From assembly GCA_946412015.1 (NCBI GenBank), contig CAMKGA010000014.1, positions 1 to 40,874 on the forward strand: a DNA stretch of 40,874 nucleotides, written 5' to 3'. The notes below the pieces were generated by a model. It worked only from the letters and a program-made list of their open reading frames with translations. It ran no database searches and had not been told where the DNA came from. The position numbers were made by a program, and so were the translations under genes. Source of the stretch: an uncultured Caryophanales bacterium. GTDB taxonomy: Bacteria; Bacillota_I; Bacilli_A; RF39; UBA660. Positions 24,284-32,700 of this stretch are shown one piece after another; position 1 is the first letter of the stretch; each line of letters begins with the position of its first letter.

Positions 24284-24880
24284 ATGACACTAGAAGAAAA
24301 AATTAATTTTATAAATGAGAATAAAAATAAAAATTATTTATTTGTTTCACCTAGATGTATCCAAGGTGGAGCAGTACTTGTAAATAGTTATGCAACATTT
24401 AATATGTATGATAAAATGGATGATAATACAGAAAAATTTGCTGAAGAAGGAATGATTAATTTAATATCAAGTGCAGTTAGTAATGATAGTGCTAGTGTTG
24501 AATTAGCATTTAATTTAATATTTTGTGGAACATTTGAAGATGTAGATAAAAGTAATTGCAAAGGCTTTGATGACTTTTTTAAAAAAAATAAAGATAGAAT
24601 AGTTGCAATATATAAGTATGTAAAAAATAGTTATCAAAGAAATTATTTTGTAGGATTTAGTCAAAGTGAAACAGTTTATAATTATGGGTATATTTATATA
24701 AATTTAAAAAAATTATTAGATTTATTTGAACAAAATAATATTAGTTATGAGATAAATAATTCATATAATCCATATAATCCATATATACAGAAAGATGAAC
24801 ATGCTACTAATTTTATTTTTACATATAGTAAGAATAAAAAATTACAAAAAACAAAGGGAGATGGTATTAAAAATGACTAA
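24284..24880 (+). CDS. Unrecognised protein, first of a coupled pair
   Basis: I do not recognise this 198-aa protein. It starts behind a strong GGGGAGG site. It has a mixed alpha/beta soluble profile, with YLFVSPRCIQGGAVL early, a helical centre and an Asn/Tyr-rich C-terminal third (NNSYNPYNPYIQ). There is no membrane segment or signal. It overlaps the following gene by eight bases (ATGACTAA), so the two are translated together. The pair lies just outside the region bracketed by the mob remnants. Confidence 0.65.
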   Translation: MTLEEKINFINENKNKNYLFVSPRCIQGGAVLVNSYATFNMYDKMDDNTEKFAEEGMINLISSAVSNDSASVELAFNLIFCGTFEDVDKSNCKGFDDFFKKNKDRIVAIYKYVKNSYQRNYFVGFSQSETVYNYGYIYINLKKLLDLFEQNNISYEINNSYNPYNPYIQKDEHATNFIFTYSKNKKLQKTKGDGIKND

Positions 24881-25463
24881 TAATTATACACAAGATGAGA
24901 TAAATAGAATTCTTATTCAAAAAAACATAAATGATTTTTATATTGCTATTATTGAAAATAGGGGAGAAATGCTAACAGATGAAGAGTATAATGAAATAGC
25001 AAACAAAGATAAAACTTTCTTTGGTGATAATAAAGAAGAAGTTGAAAATTTAATAAACGAAATAAAAACAAACGAACAGTTAAAAAATTATGTTCCAGAT
25101 ATGATGAAACTATTATTTAGTGTTGCTCAAGTAAGACATTTAGCCATTCTAACAATGATTGGTGATGATGTATACAATATTGCAAATGCTAAGTTTGAAG
25201 ATTTAAAAAGAAATAAAATTATTCGTTTCGATAATTTAACATCACTATATAATGAAAAAAATGCAAGAGTAAAATATTTTACACCTAAAGAAGAACCTCA
25301 ATTAACTCAAAATACAGTTTTAATAGATGTAGATGATGAGTCAATAATTCATAATTATGAAAATAAATATATCAATCAAGAAGAAAGTGAAGATTTAACT
25401 TTTGATTTCTTTAAAAAATTTAAAGATGAACCTAAAACTTTAAAAAAGAATAAAACCTTTTAG
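24873..25463 (+). CDS. Unrecognised protein, second of a coupled pair
   Basis: A 196-aa protein of unknown function, read from ATG 24873 behind GGGAGATGG; longer upstream reading is contradicted by the overlap with the previous gene. The first 100 residues are helical and acidic. The C-terminal half contains TQNTVLIDVDDESIIHNYEN and ends in a Lys-rich segment (FKDEPKTLKKNKTF). No catalytic motif is visible. It ends inside a strong terminator shared with the convergent ATPase gene. Confidence 0.65.
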   Translation: MTNNYTQDEINRILIQKNINDFYIAIIENRGEMLTDEEYNEIANKDKTFFGDNKEEVENLINEIKTNEQLKNYVPDMMKLLFSVAQVRHLAILTMIGDDVYNIANAKFEDLKRNKIIRFDNLTSLYNEKNARVKYFTPKEEPQLTQNTVLIDVDDESIIHNYENKYINQEESEDLTFDFFKKFKDEPKTLKKNKTF

Positions 25464-25480
25464 ATTTTCTAAAAGGTTTT
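25452..25480. terminator. Strong bidirectional terminator
   Basis: AAAACCTTTTAGA and TCTAAAAGGTTTT form a 13-bp stem around TTT, serving the hypothetical pair (+) and the ATPase gene (-). It overlaps the stop of the plus-strand gene. Confidence 0.8.
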
Positions 25481-26448
25481 TATATATATAATTTTGGTTT
25501 TAATGTTTTTGCTTTTATTTTTTTATAATCATTTATTTTTTTATTTGTTGAACTTTTAAATATAGCCTCTACTTTATCTAAGTCTTGTTTCCAGTAAATC
25601 ATATCGAAAGCCTCATCAATAACACTAAGCATAAGCGTAATATTTCCATTGCATTTTTTTATTAAATAATTATATATTTCCTTTGTAATTACTTTTTCAT
25701 CAATATATTTACCATTTTCATTTAACATATTATTAGAATATTTAATTCTCCTAGATAAAATTTCACTAGAAATATTAATGTAATTACTATAATTACATTT
25801 TATCTCTTTAAATATGTTATTATTATTTTTATTTTCAACTCCTAAAATAACTTTATCAAAAAGCGTAAAAAAGTCACTTAGAACGTACTGCGTATATTTA
25901 CTTGCACCATTAGTATAATCAAAACCATCAATTTCCAATATTAAATTACTGCAATCTAATTGTTCTTTTATATCTTTTATAATTTCTTTAGAGATATCTG
26001 CTATATTTAAAAAGCTAGAAATTTTTACATCATTAAACATTATATTTTTTCTATAATAATCCATTTCATCAGCATATTTGTAAATTTCATTTTCATAATT
26101 TTTAAAATTACTATCATAAATAGATTCAAAGTTTTCTTTTATATACCTTAAAAGCTTAATACAAAAATTAATCTCATAGTAATGATTAAAAAATTCTTTA
26201 CTATATAATTCATTTGGTCTTTTCGCAAAATTTACAATAGATTCAAAACTTGTATAAATAACTTTATATTTTTTATTTATACTTATCTTTTCCATATATT
26301 TTAATGTAACAGTTTTACCACTACCGTTATTCCCAGTTAACAAAATATTTTTATTATCACTATTAATAATTTTATTATTTAGTTTAATAATAGGTGTTTT
26401 AATTAAATATTTACTATTAATTAAATCATTTGCATTAATATATTTCAT
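25480..26448 (-). CDS. P-loop ATPase of the AAA/STAND-like type, function unknown
   Basis: The 322-aa protein has a clear Walker A, GNNGSGKT (39-46), and a Walker B-like LILEID (169-174) with an unusual Gly after the Asp. Otherwise it is helical and Asn/Lys-rich. SRRIKYSNNML and NITLMLSVIDEAFD near the end resemble the sensor/winged-helix parts of archaeal-type ATPases (the KAP/ATPase groups), but I cannot place it firmly. Start ATG 26448 follows GCGAGGTG. It stands alone on the minus strand between hypothetical plus-strand genes. Such lone ATPases in accessory DNA can belong to defence or mobile functions; that is only a possibility. Confidence 0.65.
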   Translation of the reverse strand: MKYINANDLINSKYLIKTPIIKLNNKIINSDNKNILLTGNNGSGKTVTLKYMEKISINKKYKVIYTSFESIVNFAKRPNELYSKEFFNHYYEINFCIKLLRYIKENFESIYDSNFKNYENEIYKYADEMDYYRKNIMFNDVKISSFLNIADISKEIIKDIKEQLDCSNLILEIDGFDYTNGASKYTQYVLSDFFTLFDKVILGVENKNNNNIFKEIKCNYSNYINISSEILSRRIKYSNNMLNENGKYIDEKVITKEIYNYLIKKCNGNITLMLSVIDEAFDMIYWKQDLDKVEAIFKSSTNKKINDYKKIKAKTLKPKLYI

Positions 26449-26545
26449 AAAATTCACCTCGCTTTTTATTTTACCATATAATTAGTATTTTTGTTTGAAA
26501 ATATCAGTTATATGTGCTAAAATATTAAATTACGTGGAGGAATTT

Positions 26546-27127
26546 ATGAAATATTATGAAAATAGCACTAGCTCTAAATCATATTTTATTACAAGCTATG
26601 AGATTGATAATGATTCAATTATAGTCTATTATGCAGATAAAAAAACAGAAATTTTAAAATATGATAAAGAGACTGAAAAACAATTATTAAAAAATATGAA
26701 AAGACATGTATTACAATCTTACAATGATAAAAAAGAATATAGAAATAAGATGTTATTATATCTATTTTGGAATGTCAATACACTTTACTGGACTTTCTAC
26801 AGTATAAATAGTCTTATGAGTAAAAAGGAGTTTGAAGCATTATTATTAATATGTGCTATTATGCAATTTATTTGTTTTGGTTATTTTAATAATAGATTAA
26901 TTTCTAGTATTACTAGTTATAAAGATTTAGAAAAGAACAAACTATTTATAGATAATGAAGAATTACTAAATAAAGAATATAATAATTATATTAATTCAAT
27001 AAGCAATGCAAAAATCAAAAATGAAATACCTGATAATATTGTTAAATATGATATTAATAATATTGATAAAGTTAAATATAAAAATTTGAAAAAAATGATA
27101 AAGAGAGCTAAAAATAAAAATTTTTAG
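26546..27127 (+). CDS. Unrecognised protein with two membrane helices
   Basis: The 193-aa protein starts at ATG 26546, behind GTGGAGG; the longer frame to 26495 has no ribosome site. Residues about 70-90 (LLYLFWNVNTLYWTFYSI) and 97-114 (ALLLICAIMQFICFGYF) are hydrophobic and likely form a helical hairpin in the membrane, with both ends cytoplasmic. The C-terminal third is basic (KNLKKMIKRAKNKNF). No family is recognised. It lies 54 bases ahead of the ferritin-like small gene on the same strand. Confidence 0.65.
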   Translation: MKYYENSTSSKSYFITSYEIDNDSIIVYYADKKTEILKYDKETEKQLLKNMKRHVLQSYNDKKEYRNKMLLYLFWNVNTLYWTFYSINSLMSKKEFEALLLICAIMQFICFGYFNNRLISSITSYKDLEKNKLFIDNEELLNKEYNNYINSISNAKIKNEIPDNIVKYDINNIDKVKYKNLKKMIKRAKNKNF

Positions 27128-27181
27128 CCTTTTTTGTATAAAATAATTATTTGTGCAAATAATTATATAGGAGGATTAAAT

Positions 27182-27613
27182 ATGAAAGATAATATTAATG
27201 CACTAGATGAAATCAATAAAGGTGCAACTATGGGAATGGATGCAATAGGAGATATCTTAGATAAGATAGATAGTAAAGAATTTAAAGATATGATAAAAAA
27301 ACAGTATGATGATTATAAGAGAATATCAGAACATATAAATGAGATATACGATAATTATAATGATGATAAAGAACCACATGAAACAACTTTTATGAATAAG
27401 ATTATGACTAATATGAGTATTGAGATGAAAACACTAACCGATAAAAGTGATTCAAAAATAGCTGAGTTACTACTTCAAGGAACTAACATGGGAATTATAG
27501 AAGGAAGAAGAATATTAAATAATAAAAGTTTAGATGAAGAAGTAACTAATATTTTAAGAGATTATGTTACTATGCAGGAAAAATGTGTAGAAAAATTAAA
27601 GAATTATTTATAA
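27182..27613 (+). CDS. Small helical protein, possibly ferritin-like four-helix bundle
   Basis: The 143-aa protein is entirely helical: four helices of about 25-30 residues (INALDEINKGATMGMDAIGD, FKDMIKKQYDDYKRISEHIN, TTFMNKIMTNMSIEMKTLTD, ELLLQGTNMGIIEGRRIL). The layout recalls DUF2383-like and other ferritin-fold proteins of Bacillota. I see no complete EXXH metal site, so metal binding is doubtful. Start ATG 27182 follows TAGGAGG. It ends at a terminator shared with the double-HTH regulator. Confidence 0.6.
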   Translation: MKDNINALDEINKGATMGMDAIGDILDKIDSKEFKDMIKKQYDDYKRISEHINEIYDNYNDDKEPHETTFMNKIMTNMSIEMKTLTDKSDSKIAELLLQGTNMGIIEGRRILNNKSLDEEVTNILRDYVTMQEKCVEKLKNYL

Positions 27614-27639
27614 AACCTGATAGAAAGTCTATCAGGTTT
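27613..27639. terminator. Bidirectional terminator
   Basis: AAACCTGATAGA and TCTATCAGGTTT form a 12-bp stem around AAG, between the convergent small helical gene and the regulator gene. Confidence 0.8.
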
Positions 27640-28114
27640 ATTTAATTTTTATACAATTTTTATTGCTTATATTTATTTTTTTAATATTACTTCTACCAAG
27701 TACCCAATCAATAGAATAATTAGTTTTTTTACATAGATCAACTAAGAATGTGCTTAAAATCAAAGTTTTATTATTTTCAAAATTACTAACTACAGACGAT
27801 GTTGTATTAAGTATTTTTGCTTCTTCTCGCATCGATATATTAATGTCTTTTCTAATTTTTTTTAAATTATTCGCAACAATTTCTCTATTTATAGCAACAT
27901 TTTTCTTTATTCTTTTTTTCTCATTATCTAATCTAAGCATATAATCAATATTAATTTCAAAATATTCAGCAAGCTCATAAAGCCTTTTAGTAGGAATGGT
28001 TAAACGATCATTTTCCCATTCACAATATATAGATGGTACAACTCCAATAATTTTTGCAATCTCAATTTTCTTTAAATCTCTACTAGTTCTTAAATCTTCC
28101 AATCTGTTTTCCAT
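27638..28114 (-). CDS. Transcriptional regulator with two XRE-type HTH domains
   Basis: This 158-aa protein has two Cro/C1-type domains in tandem. Domain 1 (about 5-60): LRTSRDLKKIEIAKIIGV, then SIYCEWENDRLTIPTKRLYE, LAEYFEINIDYML. Domain 2 (about 82-140): LKKIRKDINISMREEAKIL, then SSVVSNFENNKTLI, LVDLCKKTNYSIDWVLG. The linker is short and basic. Such proteins bind paired sites and often regulate themselves or a neighbour. The gene is divergent from prepilin-like gene 2, with an inverted TTACCAAT/ATTGGTAA pair in the shared upstream region, so control of the pilin gene is plausible. Confidence 0.85.
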   Translation of the reverse strand: MENRLEDLRTSRDLKKIEIAKIIGVVPSIYCEWENDRLTIPTKRLYELAEYFEINIDYMLRLDNEKKRIKKNVAINREIVANNLKKIRKDINISMREEAKILNTTSSVVSNFENNKTLILSTFLVDLCKKTNYSIDWVLGRSNIKKINISNKNCIKIK

Positions 28115-28117
28115 ATA

Positions 28118-28157
28118 TTACCAATTCCTTTATATTGATTATTTCATTTATTGGTAA
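28118..28157. promoter_or_regulatory. Inverted-repeat operator pair before the XRE gene
   Basis: TTACCAAT (28118-28125) and ATTGGTAA (28150-28157) are perfect inverted copies with centres 32 bases apart, about three helical turns. The first copy lies four bases from the regulator's start codon. The arrangement suits a two-domain XRE protein; binding is inferred. Confidence 0.45.
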
Positions 28158-28171
28158 CTAATTTTTTAAAG

Positions 28172-28241
28172 TTCGAAGAATAAGAGCAAAAATATAAAAC
28201 AGAAAAATAATTCGACAAATAAGAGCAAAACATGATATAAT
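28172..28241 (+). promoter_or_regulatory. Promoter of prepilin-like gene 2 with a 20-base direct repeat and a Spo0A-box-like site
   Basis: TTCGAAGAATAAGAGCAAAA (28172-28191) and TTCGACAAATAAGAGCAAAA (28211-28230) match at 18 of 20 positions, 39 bases apart. The second begins with TTCGACA, identical to the Spo0A box, and overlaps the -35 position (TCGACA). Eighteen bases later is TATAAT, within TGATATAAT (28233-28241). So the repeat lies where a regulator would block or recruit polymerase. Confidence 0.55.
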
Positions 28242-28279
28242 TAATCTAGGATAATAGAAAATATAAAAGGAGAGTACAT

Positions 28280-29734
28280 ATGAAAAAGAAAGGTTTTACT
28301 TTAATAGAGTTAATAGGAGTGTTAGTAATACTTGCGATAATTGCTTTAATAGCAACCTCATTAGTAATGTCAATTATAAGAAAAGCAAAAATTTCTGCAA
28401 GAAAAAGAAGTATAGACGCATATGGTAGAAGTGTAGAGTTAGCTATTGCATCATACTTACTTGATACAGGAGTATTTCCAACTAATGAACAACTACCTAA
28501 TTTACAAATAGAGTATAGTGGGAATAAAGTTGAATGTAGTGTTATGAATATGAAGAAGAATGGTGGACTATATTTATCACAATGTAAGGTTAATAATATT
28601 GAAGTTAAAGACTCTAATGAGGAAGATGGATGGTATCACTATGGTACAAGAGATTTAACTAATAGTGAGACTATTGAAATGTATGGAAAAGCAATAGAGC
28701 AAGCATTAAAAGAATATCATGATATAAATAATACATATCCAGCTGATATTTCATCTTTAGCGCTTAATTATACAGGTGAAAAGGTTGATGCAGATGTATT
28801 AATAAATAAAGATGGGACAGTATATTTAACTAATTGTAGGGTAAGTGGTATTTCTGTTGATATAGTTTATGGAGAAGATAAAACTACAGCTGTAGACAAG
28901 TTGTTGTCAAAAACAAATGATATATCTATAACAACATATACTGATGGAAATACCCATGAAATGTATACATTTGATCATCCTGCTACCGAACAGACAGGAG
29001 AACTTACTGATTATAGATATATAGGAGCAAACCCAAATAATTATGTAACATTTAATGATGAATTATGGAGAATAATTGGAGTATTTACAGTAGAAGATGA
29101 AAATGGTAATCAAGAACAAAGAATCAAACTAATTAGAAATGAGAAACTTTCTAGCGATATGGCCTGGAATTCAAATAATGTAAATGAATGGGGTGTCGCA
29201 GCGCTTAAAAACTATCTTAATGGTGATTATTATAATAGTATAACTAGTGAGTCAAAAAGTATGGTTGTAGATACAAAATATTATTTAGGTGGTAGAGCAT
29301 ATGATTCAACAACACACTATGGAACGACATCAGAAATGTATGCTTGGGAGCGAGGAACAACAGTACATTCTGGAAGAAGTGTGTCTTGGGTAGGAAAAAT
29401 AGGCTTGATGTACCCAAGTGATAATTATTATACCTATTCATTGGAAGTGGATAACATTTGTTATAATGATGGATATAATTGTAAAACCAATGCAGGTGGA
29501 ATACCTATAAATGGATGGATATATAATACTAATATTAATTCTTTGCAATGGCTTATTTCCCCACGTTCAGATGATTCGAGTCGTGTGTTCCATATGGAGG
29601 TTTCGGGTTGTATCAACGGTAACACTTCGGGAGGGACACGTGGCGTTCGACCTAGTTTGTATCTTGCATCTGATGTTAAAATATCCTCTGGTGATGGATC
29701 AGAACAAAATCCGTATGTATTATCGATGAATTAA
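28280..29734 (+). CDS. Prepilin-like protein 2 with a C-terminal DGR-type variable domain
   Basis: The 484-aa protein begins with the class III signal MKKKG/FTLIELIGVLVILAI; the cut is expected after G5, with Glu at mature position 5. As in prepilin-like protein 1, a pilin-type domain (about 40-118, ending DGWYHYGT) is followed by a second, more divergent copy (about 125-195). Residues about 240-484 form a lectin-like domain with NNYVTFNDELWRIIGVF, WISP-like WLISPRS at W424 and GVRPSLYLASDV near the end, the usual finish of DGR targets. The gene has its own promoter with a 20-base direct repeat and a good AAGGAGAG site. It is divergent from the double-HTH regulator. It is longer than protein 1, mainly in the lectin-like part. 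Confidence 0.8.
   Translation: MKKKGFTLIELIGVLVILAIIALIATSLVMSIIRKAKISARKRSIDAYGRSVELAIASYLLDTGVFPTNEQLPNLQIEYSGNKVECSVMNMKKNGGLYLSQCKVNNIEVKDSNEEDGWYHYGTRDLTNSETIEMYGKAIEQALKEYHDINNTYPADISSLALNYTGEKVDADVLINKDGTVYLTNCRVSGISVDIVYGEDKTTAVDKLLSKTNDISITTYTDGNTHEMYTFDHPATEQTGELTDYRYIGANPNNYVTFNDELWRIIGVFTVEDENGNQEQRIKLIRNEKLSSDMAWNSNNVNEWGVAALKNYLNGDYYNSITSESKSMVVDTKYYLGGRAYDSTTHYGTTSEMYAWERGTTVHSGRSVSWVGKIGLMYPSDNYYTYSLEVDNICYNDGYNCKTNAGGIPINGWIYNTNINSLQWLISPRSDDSSRVFHMEVSGCINGNTSGGTRGVRPSLYLASDVKISSGDGSEQNPYVLSMN
29549..29653 (+). other. Candidate DGR variable region in prepilin-like gene 2
   Basis: From TGG (W424) to CGA CCT (R-P of GVRP). The stretch is clearly richer in G and C than the gene around it and uses codons rare elsewhere in the window: TCG three times, CGT, GGG, CGA, GGC. 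Many codons have NNY form (GAT GAT, AGT CGT, TTC CAT, GGT TGT ATC AAC GGT AAC). This fits a template of foreign composition copied into the gene, but without the template repeat it cannot be proved. Confidence 0.5.
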
Positions 29735-29772
29735 TATTATCATGGTTTTTTGAGAATATCAATTAAGTTTAT

Positions 29773-29798
29773 AAGCAACAAATTAGTTGCTTTTTTGC
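29773..29798 (+). terminator. Terminator of prepilin-like gene 2
   Basis: AAGCAAC and GTTGCTT form a 7-bp stem with a 6-base loop, followed by T. The structured repeat found after prepilin-like gene 1 is absent here. Confidence 0.75.
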
Positions 29799-29831
29799 TT
29801 TATTATTTAGTATAATCATATTGGTGGTAAC

Positions 29832-32102
29832 ATGATTATAGTATGTGATAATTATAGAAAAGATGAATTATTAAGTAAGAGTAATAAAATTAGTAATGTG
29901 AAATATATGAATAAAATAGAGTTTATTCATAAGTTTTATTTTGATTATGATAAACGTACTATATATGAGTTATGTGAATATTATGGTTTTAATTATGAAA
30001 ATAGTAAAATGTATTTAGATAATATTTACTATATAGAAGATAAATATTATGGAGTAGAGAAATTAGATAAATTAGTTAGTATAAAGAAGTATTTAGATAG
30101 TAATAATTTACTTATATATGATAAGTTATTTAAAGAGTTTTTAAAAAATAATGAAGTAGTGTTTGATTCTATAGAGTTAGATAAGTTTGATAATATAATG
30201 ATTGAAGAGTTAGAAAGTATTACTAATGTAAGAGTTATTAATAAAGAGTATAATCATTATAACCATGATGTAATAGAATTTAAAACTATGGATGAAGAAG
30301 TAGAATATGTAGCTATTAAGATATGTGAGCTTATTGATAATGGTGTTAGTATTAATAAGATTAAGATTAGTGGTATTAATGAAGATTATAATAATTCTAT
30401 TAAGAGAATATTTGATATGTATAATCTTAAAATTAGTGAGAGTATTAATTTATATTCTACTAATACTGTTAGAATGTTTATAGATAATTTTAATAGTAAT
30501 ATTAATAAGACTATAGAAATACTAAAAAATAGTAAGTGTGATAATGATACTATTGATTCCATAATAGATATAGTTAATAGCTATAACTTTATAAGTGATT
30601 ATAATAAGGTTAAAGATATGATTATTAGTGAATTAAAGAATTTAACTAAAGAGATACATTATGATAATGAGATAGAAGTTATTGATATTATGAATAATAA
30701 TATTACTGATGAATATGTATTTTATCTAAATTATAATCAAGAAAGTATTCCTAAAGTGCATATAGATGATTCTTATATTACTGACAATATTAGAGACTTA
30801 ACTAAGTTAGATAGATTAGAAGTAATTAATAAGAGAGAAAGAATTAATATTAAAAATAGTTTAGAAAGTATAAAGAATTTAACTATTACATATAAGTTAA
30901 AGAGCCCTTTTGCATCTTTTAATATGGCTAATGTGCTTGATTGTAATGTAATTAAAGGTATAATACCAAATGATAAGAATTATTCATCTATTAGTAATAA
31001 AGTTAATTTAACTATTTATTATGATGATTTTATTAAATATAATAATATATCTCCTAATATGTCATTATTTAGTAAGCATTATAAAATAGATTATAAATCT
31101 TTTAATAATGATTATAATGGTATAAAAAAAGATGATTTAAATAAGTATTTAAATAATAAATTAACACTATCTTATACAAGTATGAATGATTATTATAAGT
31201 GTTCTTTTAAATATTATTTAAAATATATATTAAAGATAGATAAAATGCGTGATATTACAACACGACATATTGGTTCTATATTTCATTATGTACTTGAAGA
31301 GTGTATTGATGAAACTAACCCTGATATTAATAGTATTATTAATAAGTATATAACTGATAATAAAATAGAAATGAGTTATAAAGAGAAATTCTTTTTAAAT
31401 AAGTTAAGTGAAGAGTTACCATTTTTATTAGAGACATTACAAAAACAAAATGATTATATAATATTAAAGAAAAGACTATATGAGGAAAAAATAAAATTAG
31501 AATATAATGATAAAATTAATATAACTTTTGTTGGTGTTATAGATAAAATATTATATGATGATGATATTTATGCCTTAGTAGATTATAAAACAGGAAATGA
31601 TTCAATCGATTTATCATTAAACTATTATGGAATAAATATGCAACTTGCAATATACTTGTTCTTAGCTTCCAAAAGATTTAAAGAGGCGAAATTTGCAGGA
31701 TTTTATCTGCAATACATTTTAAATAAATCATCTAAAGGTGAAGATATTACTAAAAAAGAATCTAAATTAAAATTATGTGGGTATAGTAATAGTAAGTATA
31801 TATCTAACTTTGATAAAACATATGAAAATAGTAGCTTGATAAAATCATTAAAGGTAAAAAATGATGGAACATTTTATTCAACTAGTAAAATATTAAGTAA
31901 TGATGAGGTAAATAATTTAATTATTCTTGCAGAAAATAAAATAAAAGAGAGTATCAAAAAAATACAAAACTGTGAATTTGATATTAATCCTAAAAATATT
32001 GATGGTAAGAATGTAAGCTGTGAATTTTGCCCTTATAATGATATCTGTTTTAAAAATAATAAAAATATATTATATTTAAATAAAGTAGATAATTTTTTAT
32101 GA
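29832..32102 (+). CDS. addB: AddB-like PD-(D/E)XK nuclease with iron-sulfur cysteines, short form
   Basis: AddB pairs with AddA to process double-strand breaks. The C-terminal nuclease domain is clear: HIGSIFH (H479, H485), GVID571K and VD584YK586TG form the PD-(D/E)XK site. C457 with C730-x2-C733-x5-C739 gives the four-Cys iron-sulfur staple of AddB. The N-terminal 400 residues resemble a decayed helicase domain with no Walker A. At 756 aa the protein is shorter than classic AddB (about 1,150). No addA gene follows: the downstream gene is convergent and unrelated. So it may partner an AddA encoded elsewhere or be a diverged PD-(D/E)XK protein. Confidence 0.7.
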   Translation: MIIVCDNYRKDELLSKSNKISNVKYMNKIEFIHKFYFDYDKRTIYELCEYYGFNYENSKMYLDNIYYIEDKYYGVEKLDKLVSIKKYLDSNNLLIYDKLFKEFLKNNEVVFDSIELDKFDNIMIEELESITNVRVINKEYNHYNHDVIEFKTMDEEVEYVAIKICELIDNGVSINKIKISGINEDYNNSIKRIFDMYNLKISESINLYSTNTVRMFIDNFNSNINKTIEILKNSKCDNDTIDSIIDIVNSYNFISDYNKVKDMIISELKNLTKEIHYDNEIEVIDIMNNNITDEYVFYLNYNQESIPKVHIDDSYITDNIRDLTKLDRLEVINKRERINIKNSLESIKNLTITYKLKSPFASFNMANVLDCNVIKGIIPNDKNYSSISNKVNLTIYYDDFIKYNNISPNMSLFSKHYKIDYKSFNNDYNGIKKDDLNKYLNNKLTLSYTSMNDYYKCSFKYYLKYILKIDKMRDITTRHIGSIFHYVLEECIDETNPDINSIINKYITDNKIEMSYKEKFFLNKLSEELPFLLETLQKQNDYIILKKRLYEEKIKLEYNDKINITFVGVIDKILYDDDIYALVDYKTGNDSIDLSLNYYGINMQLAIYLFLASKRFKEAKFAGFYLQYILNKSSKGEDITKKESKLKLCGYSNSKYISNFDKTYENSSLIKSLKVKNDGTFYSTSKILSNDEVNNLIILAENKIKESIKKIQNCEFDINPKNIDGKNVSCEFCPYNDICFKNNKNILYLNKVDNFL

Positions 32103-32118
32103 TTATCTACTTTATTTT
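32082..32118. terminator. Bidirectional terminator
   Basis: AAAGTAGATAAT and ATTATCTACTTT form a 12-bp stem spanning the end of the AddB-like gene and the start of the convergent gene's tail, with T-runs on both strands. Confidence 0.8.
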
Positions 32119-32610
32119 TCTTTCTAACTTACTAAATAGACCTAATACTTTTTCTGATTTATTATAGTTTTCGTATCCTAAATTATAACTATTTATAAAA
32201 TTCATTTTAATAATTAAATCTAGTTGAGTAGGATTATCTTTATATAATAAATACATATTATTGTAAATTTTATCTGCATTAAAAACATTATTTATTTTAC
32301 AGTATATATTATTATTTAATATATTTATTAAATATAATTTATAATTACTTAAAGTATTTATTTCTGATTGAATTCTTTCTGTTTCATAGCTAAATTTTAA
32401 TTCTTTATGTAATTTTTCTATTTGACCATCAATTAAACCAATAATAGGAACATAAAAATTATAATAAGCTTTTTCCATTTGACCATATTTAAAACATTTT
32501 GATTTAAATCTTTTTGCCTTTAATAATTTTTCTTTAAGTATCATTGAATCTTTTCTTAATTTTTTTAAATTAATATATGATATAACTATATGCATATATA
32601 TATTATTCAT
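32107..32610 (-). CDS. Unrecognised helical protein
   Basis: This 167-aa protein is basic and helical with no motif I know: KLRKDSMILKEKLLKAKRFK near the start, IDGQIEKLHKELKFSYETER in the middle and LGLFSKLERKIK at the end. The ribosome site before ATG 32610 is weak (GAAAGTAG), so the internal Met codons at residues 6 or 22 are alternatives. No membrane helix is present. It is divergent from the 32719 gene and convergent with the AddB-like gene. Confidence 0.5.
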   Translation of the reverse strand: MNNIYMHIVISYINLKKLRKDSMILKEKLLKAKRFKSKCFKYGQMEKAYYNFYVPIIGLIDGQIEKLHKELKFSYETERIQSEINTLSNYKLYLINILNNNIYCKINNVFNADKIYNNMYLLYKDNPTQLDLIIKMNFINSYNLGYENYNKSEKVLGLFSKLERKIK

Positions 32611-32700
32611 CTAATCACTACTTTCCAATTATATTATATCATTAAAAAATATATTAAACTAGTTAATTTGACAAATGAAATAATAATTGATAAAATACAT

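Noticed and set aside
4458-29734. A DGR reverse transcriptase within the window
   Set aside because: No frame on either strand shows the fingers/palm motifs or a YxDD box, so a DGR would have to be elsewhere in the genome.
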